A stretch of DNA of 64,000 bases from Synergistaceae bacterium. GTDB lineage: Bacteria; Synergistota; Synergistia; Synergistales; Aminobacteriaceae. Under the pieces are notes generated by a model. The model was not told the origin of the DNA and did no database searches. It worked only from the letters and a program-made list of their open reading frames with translations. The stretch covers positions 52,475 through 116,474 of the forward strand of contig WRHH01000003.1 in the NCBI GenBank assembly GCA_009783355.1, given 5' to 3'. Both the position numbers and the translations under genes were made by a program. Shown one piece after another: positions 1 to 9,222 of this stretch. Every line of letters starts with the position of its first letter. Position 1 is the first letter of the stretch.

Positions 1-1479
1 CGTCTGGCGGCGCGAGAAATGCTCAGGGATCTTCGCGCCGCTCGCCGCAGCGTTGCTGAGTTCCAGGTAATATCCAAAAACATTATTCCGCCCGATACGA
101 AGCTTCGATATGCCGCTCGCCGCTCTCTCGCGCGCGGCGTATTCTTCGAGCCACAACTCTCCCTTCTCCGATACTTCCCTCCATTTGTCGAGCTCCGCAT
201 CGAAACCCGCGCGTATGACACTCTTATCCCCGCGCTCCGAAAGAGCCGAATTAAGCAGGGATTTCAAATCAGAAAGGCTTGGAATTTGGGAGAATATTTC
301 GTAAACGTTCAAAAACGACGCGTTTGATAACGGGAGCAGAACTTTTGGCGTCGCATTGAGAGTATCCTTCACGGAAAATATGTCGCGTTCATTGCCGACA
401 TTGCTTAGCAACCTTGAAATTGCCCGCTCTATGTCGTAACAACCGGATAAATTGCCCTTCACTTCGCTTAAAGTTTCCGTATCGTTTACGAAACTGTTTA
501 TGGCATTCTGCCTGAACCTAATGCGCTCAACGTCTGTCAGAGGGCGCAGAATCCACGATTGAAGGGTTCTGCGCCCCATTGGGGTTACGCAATTATTAAG
601 GACGGAGTATAGCGAATTCGTCTCTCCTGTTAGCTCAAGGCTGTTTTGAGAAGCGGGGTCTATCCATAAGGATGAAGAGGATCTCAGTATCCAAAACCGC
701 GTTACATGTGATACCGCGCCGAACTGCGTGCTCATCAGCATCGACATCACAGCCCACATGCAGCCCACGCAAGGGTCGTCATCGCTGCACCCGTAAATTT
801 CGAGCGTTTGTATACCCCACAGCGATTTCAATTTCTGCGAGGCGCTGCTTAGCTTAAATACTTCATTCGGCTGCGCGATAAGGCGCAGACTTTTAAGAGC
901 CGGAGGGATCCTTTCGACGTTCAACCCGCTCGGATAAAGCAACTCAAGCGGAGCAAACGCGCATATGAGAGAGACGGCCTCCTCAATTGGAAAGACTCCG
1001 CCCTCAAGTTTTCCCGTCTCAGCGCTGAAAAGAGCTATAGCAATTTTTCCCGCGCCCCCCTTCGCGCTCGACGTAGAAAACGCCGCAAGGCGCCCTGAGT
1101 CCTCGCTCTCCTCGGGGACATATGTCCCCGGGGTAATTATTCTGTTCACTTCGCGATCAACAAGCTTTTGAGGGCTCTTTCCATCAGGTTCGGAGGTTTG
1201 TTCGCATATTGCGACCTTATATCCAAGACGCATTATCCGTCCCAAATAGACGTTCAGGGCATGATGGGGAACTCCCGCCATCGGAATGCTCTTATTAGCG
1301 TCACGGCTTGTGAGGGTAAGGTTTAGAGCAGCGGACAATATTTTGGCGTCGTCAAAGAACAGCTCATAAAAATCTCCCATTCTGAAAAAAAGCAGGCAAT
1401 CAGGATATTTCTCTTTCCATTCTATATACTGCGACAACCACGGCGTAATTTTAACGTCGTCGGGAAGTTCAAAAGCCAT
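1..1479 (-). CDS. mutS: DNA mismatch repair protein MutS, N-terminal 493 residues (cut by window edge)
   Basis: Reading the minus strand from the ATG at 1479 gives one uninterrupted frame to base 1. It begins MAFELPDDVKITPWLSQY and carries the mismatch-recognition motif GDFYELF (residues 35-41, wedge Phe37 and Glu39), followed by the connector domain and the start of the lever/clamp region (TPMGRRTLQSWILRPL). MutS binds base mismatches and small loops and recruits MutL. The ATPase domain lies beyond the window. The start is supported by GGGGTG about 4 bases upstream and by the exact family N-terminus. There is no sign of damage in the visible part. The next gene upstream (wecA-like) runs the same way and ends 62 bases before it. 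Confidence 0.96.
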   Translation of the reverse strand, partial: MAFELPDDVKITPWLSQYIEWKEKYPDCLLFFRMGDFYELFFDDAKILSAALNLTLTSRDANKSIPMAGVPHHALNVYLGRIMRLGYKVAICEQTSEPDGKSPQKLVDREVNRIITPGTYVPEESEDSGRLAAFSTSSAKGGAGKIAIALFSAETGKLEGGVFPIEEAVSLICAFAPLELLYPSGLNVERIPPALKSLRLIAQPNEVFKLSSASQKLKSLWGIQTLEIYGCSDDDPCVGCMWAVMSMLMSTQFGAVSHVTRFWILRSSSSLWIDPASQNSLELTGETNSLYSVLNNCVTPMGRRTLQSWILRPLTDVERIRFRQNAINSFVNDTETLSEVKGNLSGCYDIERAISRLLSNVGNERDIFSVKDTLNATPKVLLPLSNASFLNVYEIFSQIPSLSDLKSLLNSALSERGDKSVIRAGFDAELDKWREVSEKGELWLEEYAARERAASGISKLRIGRNNVFGYYLELSNAAASGAKIPEHFSRRQT

Positions 1480-1541
1480 TTTTCACCCCTCAAAATTCAA
1501 TAATACACAACAAACTTACACGAGCAAAAGATCTTTGTCTT

Positions 1542-2504
1542 TTAATTCGGAATTCCGAATTCCGAATTCCGAATTAACCAATATCCTACGTATAGAAACA
1601 ATGCCTGAAGCGCCGCCATCGAAATGACAGTTAAATATATTGAAAACTTCATATCAATCAGGCGATGATGAAGGTGTCCCCTGTCCGGCGCGAACGGAGA
1701 CTTTCCCTTTATTATTCTTCTTAAAAATGCAAACGCCGTATCGAAAACAGGAACACCGCCAAACAACGCAAGAAGTATTATAAGTTTATACGACGAAATG
1801 TTCCTTATAGTTCCGCTCAACGCCTCTATTAAGTGCGTCGAGTAAACGAAACCCAAAAGAGTTGAGCCGCCGTCTCCAAGAAATGTTTGAGCTTTGGGGA
1901 AATTCCAGCATATTGTACCAAGAGCCATTGCCGCGAGAGAAATACCGAAGGACATGGATAAAAAGGAAACGGGCGCGCCAAAAATTCCCATTAATAATAT
2001 TGCCGTTGAAGAAGTGATGAACATTAAGAGGCAAAGGCCGTTAATTCCGTCAATCAGGTTATAAGCGCTCGTGTTCCCGGCCATCCATATCACTGTTATT
2101 AAGTATATAAATAAAGGAAGTTCAAGGGAGTAAATAGCAAAAGCAGCCGCCAGCAGGTGAATAAGAAGACGGAATAACGCGGGGAGGGATTTCATGTCGT
2201 CAACATAACCGCTGAAAAATACGAGCGTTGCCCCCGTTGCGGCGTATGGGATAAAAGCTCCTGAAATATCTTTGGCTACAGCCTCGGAGGCTGGAGTTAC
2301 GTAATAAAGGCACAGTACAAGATATCCAAGCCATAGCCCAAGCCCTGCACCCCGCGGAGTAATTTGGGAATGCACCTTACGCTCGTTTGGCGCGTCCAAT
2401 ATGCGAAAGCGGTTCGCCAACCCAATTGCAACAGGCGTAACGAATCCGCCCCAAAAAAACGAAGCAAGCGTAACTATTAAAAGAATTATACCGGGATTAT
2501 CCAT
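1542..2504 (-). CDS. WecA/TagO-type undecaprenyl-phosphate glycosyl-1-phosphate transferase
   Basis: A 320-residue polytopic membrane protein of the MraY/WecA family. These enzymes move a sugar-1-phosphate (usually GlcNAc-1-P) from UDP-sugar to undecaprenyl phosphate, the first membrane step of surface glycan synthesis. Visible family motifs in order are the Asp pair DDMKSLP after the third or fourth helix, SAYNLIDGINGL, the FLGDGGS loop and the cytoplasmic RGHLHHRL histidine loop, which points to WecA/TagO rather than MraY. It lies 70 bases after the rpiB-upp fusion and just before mutS, with no other glycan genes nearby. Its last eight or so codons (NSEFGIPN) are encoded inside a 7-base tandem repeat, so the natural C-terminus was probably rewritten by that repeat. 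Confidence 0.88.
   Translation of the reverse strand: MDNPGIILLIVTLASFFWGGFVTPVAIGLANRFRILDAPNERKVHSQITPRGAGLGLWLGYLVLCLYYVTPASEAVAKDISGAFIPYAATGATLVFFSGYVDDMKSLPALFRLLIHLLAAAFAIYSLELPLFIYLITVIWMAGNTSAYNLIDGINGLCLLMFITSSTAILLMGIFGAPVSFLSMSFGISLAAMALGTICWNFPKAQTFLGDGGSTLLGFVYSTHLIEALSGTIRNISSYKLIILLALFGGVPVFDTAFAFLRRIIKGKSPFAPDRGHLHHRLIDMKFSIYLTVISMAALQALFLYVGYWLIRNSEFGIPN
1544..1576. repeat. 7-base tandem repeat at the wecA-like stop codon
   Basis: Three and a half copies of CCGAATT (period 7), reading GGAATTC on the other strand. The TAA stop and last codons of the wecA-like gene lie inside it. Downstream in the gene direction comes AAAAGACAAAGATCTTTTG, a box that recurs after other arrays of this kind in the window. 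Confidence 0.85.
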
Positions 2505-2550
2505 ATGTTACATTCCCATACGGTCTATTCGGCAATTCAAGGTTACAAAT

Positions 2551-2578
2551 ACGGGACGCTCAGGGGCGCGTCCCCTAC
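2551..2578. repeat. GTAGGGG-type palindrome at the 3' end of the rpiB-upp fusion
   Basis: On the minus strand this reads GTAGGGGACGC, a short loop, then GCGTCCCGT. The TAG stop of the fusion gene is part of the GTAG that opens the palindrome. It could act as a terminator or mRNA-end structure. It is followed by a GAATTGCCGAATA-like box also seen after the palindromes near 36 kb. Confidence 0.7.
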
Positions 2579-3669
2579 TTCGTTCCAAAGAGCCTGTCGC
2601 CCGCATCGCCCAACCCGGGAACGATATACCCATGATCGTTAAGATGGCTGTCCAAGGCGGCTGCATAGATTGGGACATCCGGGTGCGCGTCATGCACCTT
2701 CTTGATTCCTTCCGGCGCTGCTATTATGCATACGAAGGAAATCTTCCGTCCGCCTTTCTTCTTTATTAAGTCTATTCCTGCAACCGCTGAACCTCCTGTT
2801 GCCAGCATGGGGTCAAGGATCAATATCTCCCTCTCATTTATATCAGTCGGAAGCTTGCAGTAGTATTCTACCGGATTAAGAGTATCGGGGTCCCTATACA
2901 AACCTATGTGTCCCACTTTCGCATTGGGAACTAATTGAAGGATTCCGTCAACCATGCCTATTCCGGCTCGAAGAATCGGGATCACTGCAAGCGAGCGGCC
3001 TTCACAAGCGATAGCTTCAGTTATCGTAAGAGGAGTTTCAACCTCAATCGGAACGGTCGGAAGGAACCGCGTTATCTCGTAAAGCATTAGTCCGGCGATT
3101 TCTTTTATTAATTCACGAAAATCTTTCACGTTTGTATTCTTATCGCGTATCATAGCTACCTTATGTTGAACTAAGGGATGATCGAATATCGTCACGGATT
3201 CCCCGCTTTTTACTTGACGAAATCTATCTTCTTCCGCAACAGCTATCTTGTTAAGCCTCACCGAATGACGACCGCCCTCAAAATCTGTCTTCAGCCACTC
3301 TTCAATTATCATATGGACTAAAAAAGCCGGAACGAGGCGGGCGCCAAGCGCTAAAATATTTGAGTCGTTATGTTTTCTGCTGATAGTCGCTGTATCAGGA
3401 GTATTACATACGGCAGCTCTTATTCCCTTTATCTTATTTGCCGCTATACACATGCCAATGCCGGTACCACAAATAAGAATTCCTCTGTCTGCCCTACGGA
3501 AAGAGACTGCCTCAGCTACCTTTATGGCAACTTCCGGGTAATCCTCCCCACTCAACTCAACAACTTCATCAATTCCAAAACTCAAGCACTTTTCAGAAAG
3601 ATACTTTTTCAGTATATCCAAGTGTTCCTTACCGGTGTGGTCACAACCGACCGCTATTTTTAATCCCAT
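2575..3669 (-). CDS. RpiB-Upp fusion: ribose-5-phosphate isomerase B plus uracil phosphoribosyltransferase
   Basis: A 364-residue protein made of two complete enzymes. Residues 1 to about 148 are RpiB/LacAB-like: the CDHTG segment, the catalytic CGTGIGM cysteine loop, [24 protein letters not shown] and FEGGRHSVR. Residues about 150-364 are uracil phosphoribosyltransferase: [22 protein letters not shown], the PRPP loop [10 protein letters not shown], and the uracil-binding [13 protein letters not shown] end. RpiB interconverts ribulose-5-P and ribose-5-P, and Upp joins PRPP and uracil to UMP, so the fusion joins two steps of nucleotide supply (PRPP synthetase lies between them). ATG at 3669 has a GGAGG about 9 bases upstream. 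Both halves look intact and of normal family length. Whether the fusion is widespread in the phylum cannot be judged here. Confidence 0.93.
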   Translation of the reverse strand: MGLKIAVGCDHTGKEHLDILKKYLSEKCLSFGIDEVVELSGEDYPEVAIKVAEAVSFRRADRGILICGTGIGMCIAANKIKGIRAAVCNTPDTATISRKHNDSNILALGARLVPAFLVHMIIEEWLKTDFEGGRHSVRLNKIAVAEEDRFRQVKSGESVTIFDHPLVQHKVAMIRDKNTNVKDFRELIKEIAGLMLYEITRFLPTVPIEVETPLTITEAIACEGRSLAVIPILRAGIGMVDGILQLVPNAKVGHIGLYRDPDTLNPVEYYCKLPTDINEREILILDPMLATGGSAVAGIDLIKKKGGRKISFVCIIAAPEGIKKVHDAHPDVPIYAAALDSHLNDHGYIVPGLGDAGDRLFGTK

Positions 3670-3670
3670 G

Positions 3671-3934
3671 TCAGAGTCCCTCCCGTTCCATTATTTCTAC
3701 AATTTTTTCAAGAGTTATTAACACTTCGTCATTTTTTTTCTCAATTCTTTGGTCTCCGGCAATTTGCAAAAGCGATTTACATTCAGCAAACAAGTCGCGT
3801 TTTCTTTGAATAGCTTTTGAGTGCTCTTCATTATTTGAAGTTGCATTCGCTGCATTCGTTTCCTCTAATGGTCCAAAATTGAACATTTTTTGAAGCAAAT
3901 TTTTCAGCAACTCTCCTGCTCGCCCCTCTATCAA
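3671..3934 (-). CDS. Small hypothetical protein upstream of rpiB-upp
   Basis: An 87-residue, highly charged, helical-looking protein ([45 protein letters not shown]). It ends one base before the start of the rpiB-upp gene, so the two are probably co-transcribed. The assigned start is a TTG at 3934 without a clear ribosome site. A Met at residue 17 is an alternative. No domain is recognised. The amphipathic C-terminal half suggests a small coiled-coil or adaptor, but no function can be given. Confidence 0.55.
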   Translation of the reverse strand: MIEGRAGELLKNLLQKMFNFGPLEETNAANATSNNEEHSKAIQRKRDLFAECKSLLQIAGDQRIEKKNDEVLITLEKIVEIMEREGL

Positions 3935-4011
3935 TTAACAACATAGAATCAAATCTTAAAAAAATTTTATCATAAATTTGCTATTCAATATACTACTACT
4001 TCATCATTTCC

Positions 4012-4020
4012 TGATACAAT
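4012..4020 (+). promoter_or_regulatory. Possible extended -10 promoter of dapA operon
   Basis: TGATACAAT is an extended -10 pattern (TGn followed by TACAAT), 35 bases before the dapA start. No good -35 hexamer is seen, which is usual for extended -10 promoters. The surrounding divergent intergenic stretch is AT-rich. Confidence 0.35.
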
Positions 4021-4054
4021 AGTAAAAATATCTATCTAAAGGGAGGCAACAAAA

Positions 4055-4939
4055 ATGTTTTTCAAAGGTACTGGAACAGCTATTGTTACGCCATTTAATG
4101 AAAACGGAATTGACTACGAAAACTTCAGTCGTTTCATTGATTGGCAAATAGAACAGAAAGTAGAATTCTTGTTAGTGCTCGGAACTACGGGAGAATCTCC
4201 TACTGTTCTCGGATCAGAACGGGAAGAACTTATAAAATTCTTTATAAAGAAGGTTGACAAAAGAGTGCCTGTGGTCGTGGGAACAAGCTCAAACTCGACC
4301 GCCGTAACGGTGGAAAACAGCGCGCACGCGCAGAAGCTTGGCGCTGACGGCGTGCTTGTTGTCACTCCATACTATAATAAACCGACGCAGGAAGGATTGT
4401 ATCAGCATTTTAAGACAGTAGCGGAAGCTATAGAAATTCCTCTTATAATATACAACGTGCCCAGTCGTACAGGTTCAAATATACTGCCGGAAACGGTATT
4501 GAGGCTTGCGGAATTTAAGAATATTGCCGCCGTGAAGGAAGCTTCAGGTATAGAGGCGCAAGTGGACGAGCTGCTGCGAAAAATGCCTGCTGTTCGTTCC
4601 GATTTCAGCGTTCTTTCCGGAAACGATGATCAGGCGTTTCACCTTGTAAACGCCGGAGGTCATGGAGTTATTTCAGTGCTGTCAAACATAGCGCCGCTCG
4701 CCACTTCCAATATGATACGGGAAGCGCTTGCAGGCAACGTTGTTAAGGCCAGAGAGCTTCATCTCAAGCTGTTCCCCCTCATGAAAAATCTTTTCATGGA
4801 GACAAATCCGATCCCGGTCAAATACGGAGCATGTAAACTCGGTTTCTGTAAGAACATTCTACGGTTGCCGCTCGTTCCCGCATCCGAAAAATGCTGCAAA
4901 CAAATTGACAATGATATGAAAGAATGCGGGCTGATCTAA
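4055..4939 (+). CDS. dapA: 4-hydroxy-tetrahydrodipicolinate synthase
   Basis: Condenses pyruvate with aspartate semialdehyde, the first committed step to diaminopimelate and lysine. All catalytic residues are at their canonical numbers: Thr44-Thr45 in GTTGES, Tyr133 and Arg138 in YNVPSRTG, and the Schiff-base Lys161 in VKEASG. The 294-residue length is typical. The start has GGGAGG 8 bases upstream. It is the first gene of dapA-asd-dapB, packed with almost no spacing, so these three form one transcription unit. The divergent neighbour is the small gene ahead of rpiB-upp. Confidence 0.97.
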   Translation: MFFKGTGTAIVTPFNENGIDYENFSRFIDWQIEQKVEFLLVLGTTGESPTVLGSEREELIKFFIKKVDKRVPVVVGTSSNSTAVTVENSAHAQKLGADGVLVVTPYYNKPTQEGLYQHFKTVAEAIEIPLIIYNVPSRTGSNILPETVLRLAEFKNIAAVKEASGIEAQVDELLRKMPAVRSDFSVLSGNDDQAFHLVNAGGHGVISVLSNIAPLATSNMIREALAGNVVKARELHLKLFPLMKNLFMETNPIPVKYGACKLGFCKNILRLPLVPASEKCCKQIDNDMKECGLI

Positions 4940-4941
4940 TT

Positions 4942-5940
4942 ATGTCCGGTAGAATTGTAGCTGTTCTAGGAGCAACAGGCGCCGTTGGAGCTGAAATACT
5001 AAAAATACTTGAAGAACGCAATTTTCCTGTATCTGAATTGCGGTTGCTCGGGTCGCGACCAGGGAGAAGCCTAAAATGGAAAGGCAAGGATTATCCCGTT
5101 GACGTAGCTTCTCCGGACAGCTTCGATGGCATCGACATAGTACTTTCCGCAGTTGAAGGGGACATAAGCCGCGCGCTTTCACCGGAAGCCGCAAAGCGCG
5201 GAGCTGTTGTTATCGACAACAGCAGCGCGTTTCGAATGGAAGCGGATGTTCCTCTTGTTATTCCGGAAATAAATTCTGAGGATATAGCTTTACACAAAGG
5301 AATAATAGCGAATCCAAATTGTTCTACGATAATTGCATTGATGGCGCTCGCTCCTTTGCATCGCGAATTCGGGATAACAAGGCTCATAGCTTCAACTTAT
5401 CAGGCTGTAAGCGGCGCGGGCGCCGCCGGACTTTCGGAGCTTGAGGGACAGGTGCGTTCATTTGCCCGGGGCGAATCCATGCAAGCATCGGTATTTCCCT
5501 ACCAGATAGCTTTCAATTTAATTCCAAGAATTGACAGCTTCAACACCGATAACTTTTACACAAAAGAGGAGCTGAAAATGCAGAATGAATCTCGCAAGAT
5601 ACTGCATGCCCCGAACTTGATGGTATCCTGCACATGCGTGCGGGTTCCGGTGCTTCGCAGTCATTCCGAAGCGTTGACAATAGAAACTGAAAGGCCAGTC
5701 ACCCCCGAAGCCGCGAGAGAAATACTATCAAAAGCGCAGGGAGTGCGCGTTGTCGACGAACCGTTAAGTGAACGTTACCCGATGCCAATTGAAACTTCCG
5801 ATCAGGATCTGGTCTTTGTCGGACGTATACGGAAAGACTTAAGCAATAATGGAAACGGACTTGTCCTCTGGGCATGCGGGGATCAGGTGCGTAAGGGCGC
5901 TGCGACAAACGCAGTTCAGATAGCAGAGGAGCTGATATAA
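4942..5940 (+). CDS. asd: Aspartate-semialdehyde dehydrogenase
   Basis: Reduces aspartyl phosphate to aspartate semialdehyde with NADPH, supplying the DapA substrate. The N-terminus holds the dinucleotide motif GATGAVG. The catalytic cysteine is Cys127 in NPNCSTI, followed by QAVSGAGAAG and the active-site LRSHSEAL segment. I place the start at ATG 4942, two bases after the dapA stop, because the protein then begins MSGRIVAVLG as in the family. An in-frame ATG at 4924, overlapping dapA, would add six residues. Length from the chosen start is 332 residues. Translation is probably coupled to dapA. Confidence 0.95.
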   Translation: MSGRIVAVLGATGAVGAEILKILEERNFPVSELRLLGSRPGRSLKWKGKDYPVDVASPDSFDGIDIVLSAVEGDISRALSPEAAKRGAVVIDNSSAFRMEADVPLVIPEINSEDIALHKGIIANPNCSTIIALMALAPLHREFGITRLIASTYQAVSGAGAAGLSELEGQVRSFARGESMQASVFPYQIAFNLIPRIDSFNTDNFYTKEELKMQNESRKILHAPNLMVSCTCVRVPVLRSHSEALTIETERPVTPEAAREILSKAQGVRVVDEPLSERYPMPIETSDQDLVFVGRIRKDLSNNGNGLVLWACGDQVRKGAATNAVQIAEELI

Positions 5941-6618
5941 ATGAATTATGGAATTATTGGTTATTCAGGCCGTATGGGGCATGAAATAATGAGCATATTT
6001 GACGGCGCCGGACACACTTCCGTACTGCTTGCCGATGAAAACGGAATGCAGGCAAAAAGCGAAAAACCCGATGTTATTGTTAATTTTGCGCTGCCTGCAT
6101 CTTTAGACGTAACAATAGAGCTGTGCAATGAACATAAATCATCTTTGGTAATAGGAACAACGGGACTGAAGAATGAACATATGGAGAAACTCGCTAAACT
6201 GTCCGAAAATACTCCTGTAATACAAAGCTTTAACTTTGCGACCGGAATAAATATTCTAAAAATGATGTTGCGTGAGTTCTCGTCAATGATGAGCGATTGG
6301 GATTCGGAAATAGTCGAGATACATCATAACAAGAAGAAAGACGCTCCATCAGGAACAGCTATTTTATTGCGTGACGCGATACTTGCGGGGGACAGCAAGC
6401 GAAAGGAATACAATATACACGCTTTGAGGATTGGAGGAGTGCCGGGGGATCATACCGTCGAATTCTCAAACGATGGAGAAGTACTAAGCTTCTCTCACCG
6501 CGCAATATCGCGAACCGTATTTGCTATTGGCGCGCTAAAAGCAGCAGGATTCGCGTTGAGCGCCAGCCCGGGGCTGTATTCATACGAGGACGTACTGAAA
6601 AAATTGATGGGAAAATAA
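5941..6618 (+). CDS. dapB: 4-hydroxy-tetrahydrodipicolinate reductase
   Basis: Third gene of the DAP operon; its ATG directly follows the asd stop codon. It reduces the DapA product using NAD(P)H. Visible are the Rossmann start GYSGRMG, the GTTGL strand, the NFATGIN loop, and the catalytic EIHHNKKKDAPSGTA segment (His and Lys). At 225 residues it is shorter than the usual 240-270, the difference falling in the N-terminal half between the Rossmann motif and GTTG. The active-site region is complete, so it should be functional. Confidence 0.93.
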   Translation: MNYGIIGYSGRMGHEIMSIFDGAGHTSVLLADENGMQAKSEKPDVIVNFALPASLDVTIELCNEHKSSLVIGTTGLKNEHMEKLAKLSENTPVIQSFNFATGINILKMMLREFSSMMSDWDSEIVEIHHNKKKDAPSGTAILLRDAILAGDSKRKEYNIHALRIGGVPGDHTVEFSNDGEVLSFSHRAISRTVFAIGALKAAGFALSASPGLYSYEDVLKKLMGK

Positions 6619-6803
6619 CTGATTAATTATTATTTATCCTTAAGTTGTTTGTTTTTTATTCAGCCATTATTCGACAAGAGAAAGCTTACGCGAAAATGAA
6701 ATAGGCATTGTCTTTAGAACAGTTCCTTAACGTCCTGTCAAACTGCACGGATTTATCTTGGGAAATTTCGGATATACATATCGAAAATTCGAAAGGTGTG
6801 TTT

Positions 6804-8966
6804 ATGATGTGGTGGAGAAATCTGAAAATCAGCAGGAAATTGTTATTGGGGTTTGGGTTGATAGTGGTTTTGTTTGTGGCGACTGTTTTTGTGATGCGGA
6901 GTTACGTTAGCGTTGTTGAAGAAGGCAGCGTTACTTTAGCCGATAAGGTCTCTAAAATGCTAAGGCTCTCGACTGTTTACAACATTCATGTGAATGAGAT
7001 ATTTATGGCTATGCGCGCGGCGCAGTACAGGGAGAGTCAGGAGTCAATCAAGGCATTCAAGGATGATGTAGAGAAAACAAAGAGCGTGGAGCAGCAAATT
7101 ATTGAGCTGAACAAAAAATACCCTGAACTTCCGGGAGCAGCCAACGCAGTGAGTAAATTGTTGCCGCAGGCGAGGCTTTATGTTGAACATGCAGAACGCA
7201 CTTTCGCCCAAATATCAAAAAAACAGGATTTGTTGAATGGATTCCTAAAAGCGGGGAACGACATGTCCACCATAGCGGAGACGATGCATAAGAGTATTTA
7301 CAACAAACTTAAGAATAACATTGGGCGCTTGTACGCCGGGGCCGATCAAACTGAAGCGCAGAACATGGCTGACGCGATGGCGCTGTGCGCCAATATCGTT
7401 GAGAGTATCATGGCGTCGCGCCGTAACGCCTGGCGCTCCTTCGCCCACGCAAATGCCGGGGGGAGTCTTGACGAAGTTAAGGCGCTAAGCGGCGAGGCAA
7501 AAGTTATACAGGATCAAGCAGCAACTCTTAGACCGCTTTTAGCCAATTCTCCTGAAGAGGCAAAAGAGCTTGAGCAGTTGTTGTCTAACCTGAAGAGTTA
7601 CGAAGACTATCTAAGCAAAATAGCGGCTACATATGTAGAACTGGTTGAAATTCATAGCGCTCGAGCTCCGGTATTGGATTCCTTCAACAAAGAATGCAAT
7701 ACTACGAATGATCTATCGGTCAGCCGCGTCGAGGATGTTTCCAAAGAAAACATCGAAAATCTCAATACCGCTACTTTCGTGATGTGGGCTTTGACAATTG
7801 CAAGCGCTATCTTTGCGCTCATAATAGCGCTCTTTATCTCGCGAAGCATATCAAGCCCGCTCAACAGGATAGTCAAATTGGCAAAACGCGCGGGAGAGGG
7901 CGACCTAACCGTCAGAAAAGCGGATTTCGGCTACGACGGCATGGACGAAATGGGCAGCATGGTCGCAGCACTGGCTGAAATGATTGATTCCCAAAGCTCG
8001 ACGATGAACGGTATAGTGAAAATAGCTGAAGATCTCGCGGGAGGAGCAAGCAACCTCTCCGCCATTTCAGAGGAGACGAACGCGTCCATGGAGGAGATCA
8101 AAGCCTCCATCACGCAAGCAAAAGATCTGAGCGAGGCCAACGGGGCAGCCCTGGAAGAGAGCAACGCAGGCGTTGAAGAAATGAGCGCGGGGGCGGACAC
8201 AGTCGCCCGCTCGGCAACCGACAGCGCCGCTTTCATATCCCAAACGACGGATGCTTCAAATACTGCTATTGAAACAGTACGCGGCGTCATATCAGGAATG
8301 CGCGACGTTGATAAAAACTCAAAAGTGAGCGAGGGTAAAATACAGCAGTTGGTTTCATCCGTTGAAAATGTCAGCAGTTTCGTTTCTGTCATAACCGGAA
8401 TTGCTGATCAGACTAACCTTCTGGCTCTCAATGCGGCCATTGAGGCGGCTCGCGCCGGCGAGGTCGGGCGCGGGTTCGCAGTCGTCGCCGAGGAGGTTCG
8501 CAAGTTGGCTGAGGAGTCCGCGCGAGCTGCGCAGAACGTCAACGGGATAATCAAGGAGCTTCAGACAGGCGCGCAGGAAAGCATCAAAGCCACTACTGAG
8601 GCGGGGGCATTGCTCGCATCGACGCTTACGCACGCGGAGGAAGCTCTTGGAGATCTTAACGGCGCTATGGATCAGATAAACAAAGCCAACGATTCCATCC
8701 AGAATATTGCAGCCATAGCGGAAGAACAGGCTGCCTCCAGCAAGGAAGTCGCTCAGGCAATAGACAACGCGACCAAGGCATCGGTAAATATTGTCGGGAC
8801 AATATCCAGCATCCACAACGCTACGGACGAGACCGCCCAAGCCACCGAAGGAGTAGCGAAGCACGCGGAGTTAATGACTACCTACTCTAGCACTTTATCG
8901 GAGCTGTTGTCAAAGTTCAAATTGGACATACAGACGGGAAGTACAAAGATGCTTGCGGGTAGATAG
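6804..8966 (+). CDS. Methyl-accepting chemotaxis protein
   Basis: A 720-residue transmembrane chemoreceptor. From the N-terminus: membrane helix 1 ([19 protein letters not shown]), a long external sensor region of about 290 residues with helical-bundle character, membrane helix 2 ([18 protein letters not shown]), a HAMP linker ([18 protein letters not shown]), and the cytoplasmic signalling hairpin with the conserved tip [20 protein letters not shown]. It should relay ligand binding to CheA/CheW. An in-frame TTG at 6708 exists, but the ATG at 6804 has AAAGG 7 bases upstream and begins with the expected short cytoplasmic [12 protein letters not shown], so I chose it. This leaves a 185-base leader in which I recognise no riboswitch. 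No other chemotaxis gene is in the window, and the ligand is unknown. Confidence 0.92.
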   Translation: MMWWRNLKISRKLLLGFGLIVVLFVATVFVMRSYVSVVEEGSVTLADKVSKMLRLSTVYNIHVNEIFMAMRAAQYRESQESIKAFKDDVEKTKSVEQQIIELNKKYPELPGAANAVSKLLPQARLYVEHAERTFAQISKKQDLLNGFLKAGNDMSTIAETMHKSIYNKLKNNIGRLYAGADQTEAQNMADAMALCANIVESIMASRRNAWRSFAHANAGGSLDEVKALSGEAKVIQDQAATLRPLLANSPEEAKELEQLLSNLKSYEDYLSKIAATYVELVEIHSARAPVLDSFNKECNTTNDLSVSRVEDVSKENIENLNTATFVMWALTIASAIFALIIALFISRSISSPLNRIVKLAKRAGEGDLTVRKADFGYDGMDEMGSMVAALAEMIDSQSSTMNGIVKIAEDLAGGASNLSAISEETNASMEEIKASITQAKDLSEANGAALEESNAGVEEMSAGADTVARSATDSAAFISQTTDASNTAIETVRGVISGMRDVDKNSKVSEGKIQQLVSSVENVSSFVSVITGIADQTNLLALNAAIEAARAGEVGRGFAVVAEEVRKLAEESARAAQNVNGIIKELQTGAQESIKATTEAGALLASTLTHAEEALGDLNGAMDQINKANDSIQNIAAIAEEQAASSKEVAQAIDNATKASVNIVGTISSIHNATDETAQATEGVAKHAELMTTYSSTLSELLSKFKLDIQTGSTKMLAGR

Positions 8967-8975
8967 GGAAAAGCA

Positions 8976-9006
8976 GGGATTAGGGATTAGGGATTAGGGA
9001 TTAGGA
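8976..9006. repeat. 7-base tandem repeat after the chemoreceptor gene
   Basis: Four copies of GGGATTA plus GGA (period 7), starting 10 bases after the stop codon. Followed by GAAAGACAAAAGAC and then a strong hairpin, the same order of parts as at other gene ends in this window. Confidence 0.85.
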
Positions 9007-9022
9007 AAGACAAAAGACTTTA

Positions 9023-9050
9023 GCGGGCGGGGATTCCCGCCCGCTTTTGT
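9023..9050. terminator. Intrinsic terminator between chemoreceptor and kynureninase genes
   Basis: GCGGGCGGG, loop GATT, CCCGCCCGC, then CTTTTGTT. A nine-pair GC stem with a T-rich tail on the plus strand, placed between two convergent genes. It also belongs to the palindromes that follow 7-base repeats here. Confidence 0.8.
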
Positions 9051-9222
9051 TATTAGTAACCTAAATAGAATAATACTTATATAAATCTCTCCTGTGTATT
9101 GTCAATCATAGCTTATCTTAAAAACCAAATCTGCTGAGCTTATATTCGCAGAGTTTTTAACACGGGACACGTGTCTATACGGCTTTATTTCAGCAATTCA
9201 AAGAGAACGCGATACATGCAGG

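Noticed and set aside
2508..2693. Small minus-strand frame sharing RGRAPERP with one at 16128-16316
   Set aside because: The shared residues come from reading through the same palindromic repeat, not from a protein family.
6632..6672. Possible sigma-28 promoter before the chemoreceptor
   Set aside because: TAAGTTG and GCCATTAT are present, but the spacing and match are too loose.
6619..6803. Riboswitch in the chemoreceptor leader
   Set aside because: A cyclic-di-GMP riboswitch would be plausible before such a gene, but the conserved core sequences are absent.
7931..8864. Two antisense frames under the chemoreceptor signalling domain
   Set aside because: Repetitive helical coding sequence often leaves the other strand open; no protein-like features.
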